The notes under the pieces were generated by a model, which made no database searches, was not told where the DNA came from, and worked only from the letters and a program-made list of their open reading frames with translations. 64,000 bases of DNA from assembly GCA_000737985.1 (NCBI GenBank), contig JNVT01000135.1, positions 1 through 64,000 of the forward strand, given 5' to 3'. A program made the translations under genes and the position numbers. Every line of letters starts with the position of its first letter. The stretch's first letter is position 1. The stretch is from Gammaproteobacteria bacterium MFB021 (GTDB lineage Bacteria; Pseudomonadota; Gammaproteobacteria; Pseudomonadales; Halomonadaceae). Shown here in pieces: positions 52,668-62,279 of this stretch.

Positions 52668-53115
52668 CGCCGGGATTGGACTTGACGGTGGATGAGGTCT
52701 CGACGCTGTCGAACGTCACCTTACCGTCGGCATCCACCTGGCAGGTAAGGTTGTACTTGGTATTGCCCGGCCCCAGCAGATCGACCAGCAGCTCAAAGGT
52801 ATCGCCACTATCGAGCTCGTCGGCGGCATAGTCCCAGGCGTTGGTGTCGTAGATCGCCTTGCCCTCGATCTCGCGGTTCTCGCCGCTGTCGAGCGCCAGT
52901 GCCAGGCACTGCTTGGCGATCTCGGGCGCGCCCTCTTCCAGTACCCGAGTCTCTTTGGGGTGGTGCGGCTGGCTGGCGCCCTGCTCCTGGGCCATCGCCC
53001 CGGCGCTTGCCAGACACAACGACACCCCGGCACCCATGACCATCGCTCTCATCACGTTCACCGCACTGCTTACGTTCACCGCACTGCTTGCGCTCATCGC
53101 CCCTCTCCCGGTCAT
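52660..53115 (-). CDS. Secreted hypothetical protein
   Basis: The 151-aa precursor starts at ATG 53115 (AAGGAGAGG upstream). A signal peptide ends GAMA (about residue 42), so there is an unusually long N-region. This leader contains a duplicated SSAVNV hexapeptide from an 18-bp tandem repeat (53054-53071 and 53072-53089). The mature part has AKQCLALALDSGENREIEGKAIYDTNAWDYAADEL and ends SSTVKSNPGGA. No family is recognised. The overlap with the phosphoesterase gene suggests co-expression. Confidence 0.6.
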   Translation of the reverse strand: MTGRGAMSASSAVNVSSAVNVMRAMVMGAGVSLCLASAGAMAQEQGASQPHHPKETRVLEEGAPEIAKQCLALALDSGENREIEGKAIYDTNAWDYAADELDSGDTFELLVDLLGPGNTKYNLTCQVDADGKVTFDSVETSSTVKSNPGGA

Positions 53116-53206
53116 GCTACCTCTCCTTGTCATCACATCAGGCTCGGTCGAGCCATGGACGCTTGCAGTATAGAAGAGCCAGGGACGCCGCGCGCTGGCC
53201 TAGGCT

Positions 53207-54388
53207 TCAGCCCCACAGCCGCCGGGTGGCGATCGCCGCGCCCTCGCTCAGTGCTTTGAGCTTGGCCCAGGCCACGTCCTGAGCCACGAACTCGTAGCTG
53301 GCAAAGGTGCCGAAGCCGCAGTCGGTGCCCGCCACCACGCGCTCGCGGTCGCCGATGGCATCCACCGAGGCGCAGATGCGATTGGCCACCACTTCGGGGT
53401 GTTCGAGATAGTTGGTGGTGACGTCGATCACCCCCGGCATCAGCAGCATGTGATCGGGTAGCGGGTGGGTCTTGAAGGAGACCGTCTCGTGCTCGTGGCG
53501 CGGGTTGCCCAGCGGGATGCTGAGCGCCCCCACCTTGGCCCGGTAGAGGATCGGCAGCAGCTCGGCCACCGGCACGTCGTCCTGGTGCGGCCCCTGCCAG
53601 TTGCCCCAGCAAACGTGCAGGCGCACCTGGTCCGCCGGGATGTTCTCCAGCGCCAGATTGATCGCCTCGACGTGCAGCTCGACGCGCTCGAGGAAGGTGC
53701 CCAGGTCGGCATCACCGAACAGGATCACGCGTTCCATGGCCAGATCCGGGGCATCCAGCTGCAGCACGTGGCCAGCGGCCACGATCGCCTCGTACTCCTG
53801 CTTCAGCTCGCGGGCGACGGCGAGCACGTAGTCGCGGTCGGTGGGGTAGTCAGGGTTGTCCTGGGCGCGCAACATGGTGGTGGTGACCACGCCGGGAGAG
53901 GCCGCGGTCATGAAGGTCTCGCGCGGTGCCGGGCGCCCCGCCAGCGCGGCCGCGAACGAGGCCAGCTCCGCCTTGACCCCGGCCAGCGTCGGATCGTAGC
54001 GCACCGCCTGCTGCGCCAGCGGCGTGTTCCAGACCTTGGCCAGATCCTCGGAGACGCCGATCTGGCGCGCCATGTGTTCGGCATAGCCGGGGAATTTCTG
54101 GATATCCAGCGTCGGCTTGCGCCGCCCCTCGCCGCCGAAGCCGCTCATGCGCTCGGTGACATAGGTCGAGAAACCCACCCGCGGTGCCTCGCCGTTGTTG
54201 ATGCTGTCGAGCCCGGCATCGAGCTGGGCGCCGATCACGCCATCCAGGCAGCGCGCGACCTCGGCCTCGAACGCTGCGCTATCCACTGGCTTGCCCTGCT
54301 CACGCAGCACCAGCATGCGCGACAGCGCCGGGGTACGCGGCAGGCTGCCGGTGTGGGTGGTGATGATGCGGTCGCGGCTGGTCTGCAT
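53207..54388 (-). CDS. MetE C-terminal-like (cobalamin-independent methionine synthase family) protein
   Basis: A 393-aa single-barrel protein equivalent to the catalytic half of MetE. It has the zinc ligand pair H-x-C in RLHVCWGNWQGPHQDD and the later cysteine in GTDCGFGTF, as in MetE His641/Cys643/Cys726. TTHTGSLPRTPALSRML starts it. It lacks the N-terminal MetE barrel, so it resembles the epoxyalkane:coenzyme M transferase or methylcobamide-type members more than full MetE. Zinc-dependent alkyl transfer to a thiol is the shared chemistry. The acceptor is not known here. Confidence 0.85.
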   Translation of the reverse strand: MQTSRDRIITTHTGSLPRTPALSRMLVLREQGKPVDSAAFEAEVARCLDGVIGAQLDAGLDSINNGEAPRVGFSTYVTERMSGFGGEGRRKPTLDIQKFPGYAEHMARQIGVSEDLAKVWNTPLAQQAVRYDPTLAGVKAELASFAAALAGRPAPRETFMTAASPGVVTTTMLRAQDNPDYPTDRDYVLAVARELKQEYEAIVAAGHVLQLDAPDLAMERVILFGDADLGTFLERVELHVEAINLALENIPADQVRLHVCWGNWQGPHQDDVPVAELLPILYRAKVGALSIPLGNPRHEHETVSFKTHPLPDHMLLMPGVIDVTTNYLEHPEVVANRICASVDAIGDRERVVAGTDCGFGTFASYEFVAQDVAWAKLKALSEGAAIATRRLWG

Positions 54389-54590
54389 GGGGTCCCCTCA
54401 ACGCGGTCATGGTGATGAATCAGCCGCCAAGGATACCCAAGCCGCGCCGCGGAAACTGGCGTACACACGTGAAAATTCCGCGCCTCCAACATGAGCTGGG
54501 CTCATGCCGGAGGCGCGAACCACTGAGGCGCACTAGCGGTCGCCTCAGTCGTCCAGCCTTGCAGTCATCGAGCGCTCGGTCATCCAGGGC

Positions 54591-56303
54591 TCAGTCATCC
54601 AAAACCTCGGGCAGATCGGTCACCGCGCCGCGCGAGGCGGAGCTGACGGTCTTGGCGTACTTGGCCAGGGCGCCGCGGGCATAGCGCGGCGTCGGCCGCC
54701 GCCACGCCTCGCGCCGGCGCTCGAGCTCGGCGTCGTCGACGTGCAGGGTCATGACGTCGTTCTCGGCGTCGATGGTGATCTCATCGCCATCCTCGACAAG
54801 GCCGATCGGCCCGCCGACGAAGGCTTCCGGGGTGATATGGCCAACCACGAAGCCGTGGCTGCCGCCGGAGAAGCGCCCGTCGGTGATCAGCGCCACCTGA
54901 TCGCCCAGGCCACGGCCCATGATCGCCGAGGTGGGAGTGAGCATCTCGCGCATGCCCGGCCCGCCCTTGGGCCCTTCATAGCGGATGACGACGACGTCGC
55001 CGGCGACCACCGTCAGGTCGTTGATGCGCGCCTGCGCCTCCTCCTCGGAATTGAACACCCGCGCGCGGCCGGTGAAGCGGGTGCCCTCCTTGCCACTGAT
55101 CTTGGCCACCGCACCTTCCGGGGCGAGATTGCCGTAGAGAATGCGCAGGTGGCTGGACGCCTTCACCGGCGCATCCAGCGGCTTGATGATCTGCTGATCG
55201 AGCGGATAGGGCGCGACCTCGGCGAGGTTCTCCGCCAGCGTTCTGCCGGTGACGGTGACGCAGTCGCCGTGCAGCAGGCCGGCCTCGAGCAGGGTCTTCA
55301 TCAGCGGCTGGATACCGCCGATCGCCACCAGCTCGCTCATCATGTAGTGGCCGCTGGGGCGCAGGTCGGCCAGCACCGGCACGCGCTTGCCGATCGCGGT
55401 GAAGTCATCCAGCGTCAGCTCGACCCCGATGGTGTTGGCGATCGCCAGCAGGTGCAGCACCGCGTTGGTGGAGCCGCCGAGGGCGATGACCACGGTGATG
55501 GCGTTCTCGAACGCCTGGCGGGTCATGATGTCCGACGGCTTCAGATCCAGCGCCAGCAGATTGAGCACCGCCTCACCGGCGGCGTGGCTGTCGTCGCGCT
55601 TGGTCTGCGATACCGCCTCCTGGGCCGAGGAGTTGGGCAGGCTCATGCCCAGCGCCTCGATCGCCGAGGCCATGGTGTTGGCGGTGTACATGCCGCCGCA
55701 GGAGCCCGGTCCGGGGATCGCCGTCTCCTCGATCTGCTTGACCTCGATCAGCGACTTGTTGCCCTGGGAGTAGGCCCCCATCGCCTCGAACACCGAGACG
55801 ATATCGGTGTGCCCGGCGCCGGGCTGGATGGTGCCGCCGTAGACGAAGATACCCGGGCGATCGAGGCGCGCCAGGCCGATCATGCAGCCCGGCATGTTCT
55901 TGTCGCAGCCGCCGATCGCGACCACGCCGTCGAAGCCCTCGCACCCGGCCACCGCCTCGATGGAGTCGGCGATGATCTCGCGCGAGACCATCGAGTACTT
56001 CATGCCCTCGGTGCCGTTGGCGATGCCGTCACTGATGGTGATGGTGTTGAACACCACGCCCTTGCCGCCGGCGGCATCGGCACCGTCGCTGGCCGCGTCG
56101 GCGAGCACGTCGATATGACTGTTGCACGGCGTGACCCGGCTCCAGGTCGAGGCGACCCCGATCTGCGGCTTCTTGAAGTCTTCGTCGTTGAAACCCACCG
56201 CGCGCAGCATGGCGCGGCTGGCCGCCTTGCCGGGGCCATCGACCACCTTGGCCGAATGGCGCCGCCGCGGGTCGTTCTCGTGGGTGGCATCGTGCTCGCT
56301 CAT
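54591..56303 (-). CDS. ilvD: Dihydroxy-acid dehydratase
   Basis: Third common step of valine, leucine and isoleucine synthesis: dehydration of dihydroxy acids to 2-oxo acids with an Fe-S cluster. The 570-aa enzyme has cluster cysteines in VTPCNSH (Cys60), [10 protein letters not shown] (Cys133) and [13 protein letters not shown] (Cys202). [11 protein letters not shown], with Asp91 as a metal ligand, and the C-terminal [20 protein letters not shown] are typical. GAGAGGAGC precedes ATG 56303. It is complete and normal in length for the bacterial type. It is divergent from the LysR gene with 200 bp between. Confidence 0.97.
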   Translation of the reverse strand: MSEHDATHENDPRRRHSAKVVDGPGKAASRAMLRAVGFNDEDFKKPQIGVASTWSRVTPCNSHIDVLADAASDGADAAGGKGVVFNTITISDGIANGTEGMKYSMVSREIIADSIEAVAGCEGFDGVVAIGGCDKNMPGCMIGLARLDRPGIFVYGGTIQPGAGHTDIVSVFEAMGAYSQGNKSLIEVKQIEETAIPGPGSCGGMYTANTMASAIEALGMSLPNSSAQEAVSQTKRDDSHAAGEAVLNLLALDLKPSDIMTRQAFENAITVVIALGGSTNAVLHLLAIANTIGVELTLDDFTAIGKRVPVLADLRPSGHYMMSELVAIGGIQPLMKTLLEAGLLHGDCVTVTGRTLAENLAEVAPYPLDQQIIKPLDAPVKASSHLRILYGNLAPEGAVAKISGKEGTRFTGRARVFNSEEEAQARINDLTVVAGDVVVIRYEGPKGGPGMREMLTPTSAIMGRGLGDQVALITDGRFSGGSHGFVVGHITPEAFVGGPIGLVEDGDEITIDAENDVMTLHVDDAELERRREAWRRPTPRYARGALAKYAKTVSSASRGAVTDLPEVLDD

Positions 56304-56503
56304 CGGGCGCTCCTCTCTGGTGATGCTGAGTCTTGTGGTCCTGGCGTGTGATTGGCGTGCGGTTGCGGCATCGTGTTCCACGGACGCGCCTGGCTGGCGT
56401 CCGTGACCGATGGAACCGGCGGAGATCGCTTGGCGTCCCCCTGTCCGTGCCATACTGGCGCGGCGCTCTCGCTCCATCCTCTCTCACTTCGCGGCGGCTC
56501 GTC

Positions 56504-57403
56504 ATGTTCGACTTCAAGGAAATCGAAGCCTTCGTCTGGATCGTGCGCCTCGGCTCGTTCCGATTGGCGGCCCAGCACTTGCATCTGACCCAGCCCTCGA
56601 TCTCCGATCGGGTCGCGCGGCTGGAGGAGATCGTCGGTGGTGCGCTGCTGGATCGCGCCCAGCGTCCGATCCAGCCGACCCTCAAGGGGCGGCAGTTCTA
56701 TCGCCACGCCGAGCTGCTGCTGGAGACGCGTCAGGAGGCGATGGCGATGCTCGAGGCCAGCAACCCGTTCCAGGGGGTGCTGCGTCTCGGCGTGGTGGAA
56801 ACGATCGCCCATAGCTGGCTGCCGGCGTTCATTGCCGAGCTCGCCAACCGCTTTCCCGACATGACGCTGCAGCTCGAGGTGGATGGCACGCCGGGGCTCG
56901 CCAGCCGACTGCTCAATCGCCAGGTCGACATGGCCTTCACGCTGGGACCGGTGGACGCCAAGGACATTCTCAGCCGGCCGCTGTGCCACTATGCCACGGG
57001 CCTGATCGCCACGCCGCAGCTGGGCTTCTCGGCCCAGACCTTCACTCTGGAAGCGCTGGCGCGAACCGGAACACCGTTGATCACCTTTGCCAGTGACAGC
57101 CGCCCCTATCGCGCGCTGCAGTCACTCCTCCATCAGGAGCGCCTCGAGCGGATTAAGCTGCACTGTTCCGGCTCGGTCTGGACCATCGTGCGCCTGGCGC
57201 TGGATGGCATCGGCGTCGGCGCCATTCCGCCGCGCATCGTCGAGCAGGAGATCGCCCGCGGCGAACTCATCACGCTGCCCTGTGATCTGCCCCGGCTCGA
57301 CTTCGCGGCCTCCTGGCCGCAGCACATCGACAAGGCGCTGGCCGATGGCGTCATCGATCTGGCGATCGAGCTCGGCCAACGAGACCAGCGCGAACACGCC
57401 TGA
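56504..57403 (+). CDS. LysR-family regulator of the downstream catabolic cluster
   Basis: The 299-aa LysR protein has a winged helix-turn-helix at residues 17-45 (SFRLAAQHLHLTQPSISDRVARLEE) and an effector-binding domain from about 90. It is on the same strand as, and 230 bp before, the DUF1445/TRAP/amidase cluster, so it is the likely regulator, though it could also act on ilvD in the divergent direction. ATG 56504 gives the family start MFDFKEIEAFVWIVRLGSF. Confidence 0.9.
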   Translation: MFDFKEIEAFVWIVRLGSFRLAAQHLHLTQPSISDRVARLEEIVGGALLDRAQRPIQPTLKGRQFYRHAELLLETRQEAMAMLEASNPFQGVLRLGVVETIAHSWLPAFIAELANRFPDMTLQLEVDGTPGLASRLLNRQVDMAFTLGPVDAKDILSRPLCHYATGLIATPQLGFSAQTFTLEALARTGTPLITFASDSRPYRALQSLLHQERLERIKLHCSGSVWTIVRLALDGIGVGAIPPRIVEQEIARGELITLPCDLPRLDFAASWPQHIDKALADGVIDLAIELGQRDQREHA

Positions 57404-57633
57404 CGTCGGACGAGGCGTTACCGAGGAGGCTCATGGCGCAAGGCGTTGGCGATGTGCCTGAGATCGAAAGGTTTTGTCGAAAGCGCTGAGATTGAAAGGT
57501 TTTGCCGATGAAAGGGAATCATAAAAATCGATTGGATTGATGCGCCGTGAACCCATAGCGTTGGATTGCATAAAGGTGGCGCTCGGCCCTGGCGGTCGTA
57601 GCGGCCACGACAATGACAATCAGGATCGACGAC

Positions 57634-58428
57634 ATGACCTCTCTCGACGCCACCGTCTCTCCGGCCGAGGCACGCACCGCCATCCGTCGCGGCGACTGGC
57701 CCACCACCACCACCGGTATCGCCAACGGCTACGCCCAGGCCAACCTGGTCATTCTGCCCGAGCGCTACGCCGCGGATTTCCTGCGCTTCTGCCTGGCCAA
57801 TCGCGCCGCCTGTCCGGTACTCGACGTCAGCGAACCGGGTAGCTTTCACCCGCAGGTCTTGGGTGAGGCGATCGACCTGCGCACCGACGTGCCGCGCTAC
57901 CGCGTCTACGAAGAGGGCGAACTGGTCGACGAACCGGCCGATCTCGTCTCCCGCTGGCGCGACGATCTGGTCACCTTCTCGCTCGGCTGCTCGTTCTCGT
58001 TCGAGGAGTCGCTGATCGCCGAGGGCGTACCGGTTCGCCACATGGCCGCCCGCACCATCGTACCGATGTACCGAACCAGCCTTCCGCTGATCCCCGCCGG
58101 CCCGTTCCACGGCAGCTACGTCGTGTCGATGCGCGCCATGTCGCCCGCCGATGCCATCCGCGCCATCCAGATCACCACCGACATGCCCAGCGTTCACGGC
58201 GCGCCCCTGCACCTGGCGCGACCGGAGCTGATCGGCATCGACGATATCCATCGGCCGGATTTCGGCGATGCCCCGGTGATGGAAGCCGGTGACATTCCGG
58301 TGTTCTGGGCCTGCGGGGTAACGCCGCAGATCGCCCTGATGAATGCGAAGCTGCCCTTCGCCATGGCCCACGCGCCGGGCCACATGCTGATCACCGACAT
58401 TCCCAACCATCGTTTGAAGTACCGCTGA
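57634..58428 (+). CDS. DUF1445 putative hydro-lyase (YcsI/D-glutamate cyclase-like)
   Basis: The 264-aa protein of the DUF1445 family has AEARTAIRRGDWPTTTTGIANGYAQANLVILP near the start, FSLGCSFSFEESL with its cysteine in the middle, and VFWACGVTPQIALMNAKLPFAMAHAPGHMLITD at the end. Members are annotated as putative hydro-lyases, with one mammalian homologue acting as D-glutamate cyclase (5-oxo-D-proline/D-glutamate). ATG 57634 is preferred because AGGATCGA precedes it; ATG 57613 is possible. It is the first gene of a catabolic cluster with a TRAP transporter, DUF2848 protein and amidase. Confidence 0.83.
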   Translation: MTSLDATVSPAEARTAIRRGDWPTTTTGIANGYAQANLVILPERYAADFLRFCLANRAACPVLDVSEPGSFHPQVLGEAIDLRTDVPRYRVYEEGELVDEPADLVSRWRDDLVTFSLGCSFSFEESLIAEGVPVRHMAARTIVPMYRTSLPLIPAGPFHGSYVVSMRAMSPADAIRAIQITTDMPSVHGAPLHLARPELIGIDDIHRPDFGDAPVMEAGDIPVFWACGVTPQIALMNAKLPFAMAHAPGHMLITDIPNHRLKYR

Positions 58429-58504
58429 CGAGATCGCGCGACGAGCGCGGCCGTCAGGCGATGACCCACCCTCGTACAACAAACTCAATACGCGAGAGAG
58501 TCCC

Positions 58505-59551
58505 ATGAAAAAGATGCTGCTCGGCCTCACCATGACCGCCCTGGCCGCCGGTCTCACCCAACCGGCAAGTGCGGAAACCAGCCTCAACGTCGTCGGTACC
58601 TGGAGTGCCGTCTCGCTCCACAAGAACTTCGAGAAACCGTTCTGGACCGAGACGCTGCCCAAGGCGAGCGACGGCCAGATTCAGGTCCAGATGACGACCT
58701 TCGATCAGATGGGTATCTCCGGTGGCGATGTCTTCACCTATCTGAAGAACGGCCTGTTCAATGTCGGCATGACCTTCTCCGACTACGTCGGCGGCGAGGC
58801 GCCGGCACTCGAAGGGCTCGACCTGCCGATGATGACCACCGACCCCGCGAAGGCCCGCGAGGTCAGCGAGGCGTTCATGCCGATCGCCGAACGGGCGATG
58901 CAGTCTCACTACCAAGCGCACGTGCTGGCGATCGCGCCCAACACGCCGCAGGTGGTGTTCTGCAACACGCCGATCAAGAGCCTCGGCGACCTGCAGGGCA
59001 AGAAGGTCCGCGCCAGCGGTCGCACCACGGCGGAATTCCTCTCGGCGCTCGGCGCCCAGAGCACGGTCATGGCGTTCAACGAGGTACCGGGGGCGCTGGA
59101 GCGCGGAGTGATCGACTGCGCCGTCACCGGCTCGCTCTCCGGCTACAACTCCGGCTGGCAGGATGTGGCGGACTATCTGCTGCCGCTGCCGGTGGGCGGC
59201 TGGGATACCGTCATCACCGCCATCAGCGATGCCACCTGGCAGTCGCTGGATGACGCCACCCGTCAGCTGATCGAGCGAGAGATCGCCACCGGCTTCGTCG
59301 ACCCGGTGTGGAACAATCTGCCCAAGGACGAGCAGCAGGGCATCGCCTGCCTGACCGGCAACGGCGAGTGCGAACACGGCAAGCCGGGCGACATGACACT
59401 GGTCGCGGTGACCGATGCCGACCGCGAGCGCGCCCATCAGGCGCTGGTCAGTGCGGTTCTGCCGAGCTGGGCCGCGCGGATAGATGACAAGACGATCTCG
59501 CTGTGGAACGCGGACGTCGCGCCGCTCGTCGCGCTTCCCATCGTCAAGTAA
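58505..59551 (+). CDS. dctP: TRAP transporter substrate-binding protein DctP
   Basis: The 348-aa DctP-type receptor has a signal peptide ending PASA (about residue 22). It then has WSAVSLHKNFEKPFWTETLPKAS, VQMTTFDQMGISGGDVFTYL and the conserved segment with an arginine for the carboxylate (KKVRASGRTTAEFLSALGA). VIDCAVTGSLSGYNSGWQDVADYLLPLPVGG follows. These features suit a carboxylate-containing ligand. It is followed by the DctQ and DctM genes. An AGAGAG site precedes the ATG. Confidence 0.93.
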   Translation: MKKMLLGLTMTALAAGLTQPASAETSLNVVGTWSAVSLHKNFEKPFWTETLPKASDGQIQVQMTTFDQMGISGGDVFTYLKNGLFNVGMTFSDYVGGEAPALEGLDLPMMTTDPAKAREVSEAFMPIAERAMQSHYQAHVLAIAPNTPQVVFCNTPIKSLGDLQGKKVRASGRTTAEFLSALGAQSTVMAFNEVPGALERGVIDCAVTGSLSGYNSGWQDVADYLLPLPVGGWDTVITAISDATWQSLDDATRQLIEREIATGFVDPVWNNLPKDEQQGIACLTGNGECEHGKPGDMTLVAVTDADRERAHQALVSAVLPSWAARIDDKTISLWNADVAPLVALPIVK

Positions 59552-59628
59552 ACGGGTCGCCGGGCCGGGCACGCCGGTGCCCGGCCCGGCCCCAGACACC
59601 CGTTCTCAGCCGCCGGCAGGTATTCCAT

Positions 59629-60267
59629 ATGCTCGCTCTCGTCTCTCTGGCCGACGCCCTGGTGGGCGCCGTCCGCCTCGTCTCGCGCTGGGCCGCGCGG
59701 CTCATCGGCCTGCTGCTGTTGGCCGTCGTGGTCATGGTCATCCTGGAAGTGGTCGGCCGCAAGCTGCTGGGCCGCTCCTTCGAAGGCGTCCAGGAGTACG
59801 CCGGCTATGCCCTCGCCATTCTCTCGGCCTGGGGGCTCTCGCACACGCTGGTCGAACGTGCCCATATCCGTATCGATGTCGGCTACTCGAAGCTGCCGAG
59901 CGCCGCTCGGACAGCGCTCGATCTGCTCTCGATACTCGCCGTCAATCTGGTCGGCTGGATGATCGTCATCCACGCCTGGCCGGTGTTCTCGGGGTCACTC
60001 TCCAACCACACCACCGCCAATACGCCGCTGTCGACGCCACTGTGGATACCGCAGCTGGTCTGGGTCGTGGGCTACACCTGGTTTGCCGTGTCGGCGGCGG
60101 TGCTGGCGATTCGCGCCCTGCTGGCCGCGGTCGGCGGCGATCGTGACACGCTCGGCACACTGATCGGCATGGGCCACGATGCCGACCAGCTCGAGGCCGA
60201 GTCACTCGAAACCGCCCCACCCGCGACCCGCGCGCGCGACAACACCGCAACAGGAGGGAAATCCTGA
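59629..60267 (+). CDS. dctQ: TRAP transporter small permease DctQ
   Basis: This 212-aa small membrane subunit with four helices and the DctQ motif (VGRKLLGRSFEGVQEYAGYALAILSAWGLSHTLVERAHIRID) bridges DctP and DctM. ATG 59629 follows CAGG. The stop overlaps the start of the dctM gene (TGATG), giving coupled translation. Its C-terminal 30 residues are polar and extend past the last helix. Confidence 0.92.
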   Translation: MLALVSLADALVGAVRLVSRWAARLIGLLLLAVVVMVILEVVGRKLLGRSFEGVQEYAGYALAILSAWGLSHTLVERAHIRIDVGYSKLPSAARTALDLLSILAVNLVGWMIVIHAWPVFSGSLSNHTTANTPLSTPLWIPQLVWVVGYTWFAVSAAVLAIRALLAAVGGDRDTLGTLIGMGHDADQLEAESLETAPPATRARDNTATGGKS

Positions 60268-61547
60268 TGCTCGCCTTTCTCTCCATCGGGATTCTGGCAC
60301 TGCTGCTGACGGGTATTCCGGTCGCCATCGTGCTGTTCCTGCTCGCCTTCGGCGTCGATCAGTTCTTCTCGTTCTTCCCGCTGATGCGGGCACTCGGCCA
60401 GAACCTGTGGTCGGCGGCGGACTCCTTTCTGCTCATCGCGATTCCGCTGTTCGTGCTGATGGGCGAGATCATCGTGCGCGCGGGGATCGCCGAGCGCGCC
60501 TATCGCGCCATGGATCACTGGCTCTCCTGGCTGCCCGGCGGCCTGCTGCATGCCAACGTCATGACCTCGATGCTGTTCTCCGCGACCTCGGGCTCCTCCG
60601 TGGCCACCGCGGCGACGATCTCCACCGTGGCGCTGCCCCAGGGCGACAAGCTCGGCTATCACCCGCGGCTCTTCTGCGGCAGCATCGCCGCCGGCGGCAC
60701 GCTGGGTATCCTGATCCCGCCGTCGATCAACCTGATCGTCTATGGCTTCCTCACCGAGACCTCGATCCCCAAGCTGTTCGTGGCCGGGCTGCTGCCGGGG
60801 CTGTTGCTGACCGGCCTGTTCATGCTGACGGCGATCCTGTTCTGCACCTTCAAGCCCTCGCTGGGCGGGCCACGCAGTCACTCGAGCTGGCCTGAGCGCT
60901 TGCGTCACCTGACGTTCTTGCTGCCGCTGCTGGTCCTGTTCATCGCCATCGTCGGCTCGATCTACACCGGCTGGGCGACACCCACCGAAGCCGCCGCCAT
61001 CGGCGTGGTGGTGGCGTTGATACTCGCCGCATTCAACCGACGCCTGGACTGGCGCATGCTGACCGCCGCGCTCGACAACACCGTGCGCACCACCTCGATG
61101 ATTCTGTTCATCATGCTGGCGGCGTCGTTTCTCAACTTCGCGCTCGCCTCGGCCGGCCTCTCCCAACAGCTGACGCAGCTGCTGACGCAACTGGACCTGT
61201 CGCCGATGGCGCTGCTGCTCTGCGTGCTGGCACTGCTGGTGGTGCTCGGTTTCTTTATCGAGACACTCTCGATGATGGTGATCACGCTGCCGATCATCGC
61301 CCCCCTGCTGTTTGCCGCGGGCTTCGACAAGGTGTGGTTCGGCGTGGTGATGATCCTGTTCGTCGAGATGGCGCTGATCACCCCACCGGTGGGTCTCAAC
61401 CTCTACATCGTGCAGGCAGCCCGGCGCGGCAAGCCGTTCTCCGATGTGATCATCGGCACGCTGCCGTTCATCGCCGCCATGGTGGTGATGGCCGTGCTGC
61501 TGATCCTGTTCCCCGGCATCGCCCTGTGGCTGCAGAACTCGCTCTGA
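60267..61547 (+). CDS. dctM: TRAP transporter large permease DctM
   Basis: The 426-aa large membrane subunit has about twelve helices. Its motifs include PLFVLMGEIIVRAGIAERAYRAMDHWLSWLPGG, FSATSGSSVATAATIS and IAAGGTLGILIPPSINLIVYGFLTE, and GFFIETLSMMVITLPIIAPLL near the end. It forms the sodium-coupled carboxylate channel. The tight coupling to dctQ and the following DUF2848 gene indicate one transcript. Confidence 0.95.
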   Translation: MLAFLSIGILALLLTGIPVAIVLFLLAFGVDQFFSFFPLMRALGQNLWSAADSFLLIAIPLFVLMGEIIVRAGIAERAYRAMDHWLSWLPGGLLHANVMTSMLFSATSGSSVATAATISTVALPQGDKLGYHPRLFCGSIAAGGTLGILIPPSINLIVYGFLTETSIPKLFVAGLLPGLLLTGLFMLTAILFCTFKPSLGGPRSHSSWPERLRHLTFLLPLLVLFIAIVGSIYTGWATPTEAAAIGVVVALILAAFNRRLDWRMLTAALDNTVRTTSMILFIMLAASFLNFALASAGLSQQLTQLLTQLDLSPMALLLCVLALLVVLGFFIETLSMMVITLPIIAPLLFAAGFDKVWFGVVMILFVEMALITPPVGLNLYIVQAARRGKPFSDVIIGTLPFIAAMVVMAVLLILFPGIALWLQNSL

Positions 61548-61595
61548 TTCGCCGCGTCATCGATGACTCGTCCAAAGACAACTCAGGAACCGCTC

Positions 61596-62279
61596 ATGCT
61601 GACTTTCGATACCCCTGAAGGCACGCTCACCGTCACGCCACGGCGGCTGGCGATCGCCGGCTGGGCAGGCCGCGATCAGGGCAGTGTCCAGCATCACATC
61701 GCCGAGCTGGCCGCCATCGGCGTCAAGCCGCCCTCCAGCGTGCCGCTTTTCTACCGCGCCAGCGCGCAACTGCTGACCCAGGCGGAGAACGTCGAGATGC
61801 TCGGCGGCGACGGCTCCGGCGAAGCCGAGGTCTGCCTGGTCAGCGACGAAGATGGCCGGCTGTGGGTGACGCTCGCCTCCGATCACACCGATCGTAAACT
61901 CGAGGCGGTCGGTGTCGCCGAGTCCAAGCAGCTCTGCGCCAAACCGGTGGCCCGCCAGGCATGGCCGCTGGCGGCCGTGCGCGCGCATTGGGATGCGCTG
62001 GAACTGGCCAGCGAGATCGAAGAGAACGGTCAGGTCGTCAGCTACCAGCAGGGCACGCTGGCCGAGCTGCTGGACGTCGAGACGCTGCTGGCCAAGCTGC
62101 CCGCCGCACTCAAGCAGGGCGAATCGCTGGCCCCCGACACGCTGCTATTGTGCGGCACGGTGCCGGCCATTGGCGGTATCCGGCCCAGCCCGCGCTTCTC
62201 GATGACGCTCACCGACCCCGTGCTGAACCGCCGCCTGAGCCACCGCTACGCCGTCATCGAGCTCGAGGTCGCGCAATGA
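61596..62279 (+). CDS. DUF2848 family protein
   Basis: The 227-aa protein of DUF2848 (fumarylacetoacetate-hydrolase-fold-like) has LAIAGWAGRDQGSVQHHIAELAAIGV, LASDHTDRKLEAVGVAESKQLCAKPVA and the end TVPAIGGIRPSPRFSMTLTDPVLNR. The family often sits beside amidases and TRAP transporters. CAGGA precedes ATG 61596. The stop overlaps the amidase start (ATGA). It may cleave a carbon-carbon or carbon-nitrogen bond in the same catabolic route, but no member has an agreed reaction. Confidence 0.85.
   Translation: MLTFDTPEGTLTVTPRRLAIAGWAGRDQGSVQHHIAELAAIGVKPPSSVPLFYRASAQLLTQAENVEMLGGDGSGEAEVCLVSDEDGRLWVTLASDHTDRKLEAVGVAESKQLCAKPVARQAWPLAAVRAHWDALELASEIEENGQVVSYQQGTLAELLDVETLLAKLPAALKQGESLAPDTLLLCGTVPAIGGIRPSPRFSMTLTDPVLNRRLSHRYAVIELEVAQ

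Noticed and set aside
54741-56351. 536-codon open frame opposite ilvD
   Set aside because: IlvD has every catalytic and Fe-S residue, whereas this frame is low-complexity Asp/Gly/His/Arg-rich and matches nothing.
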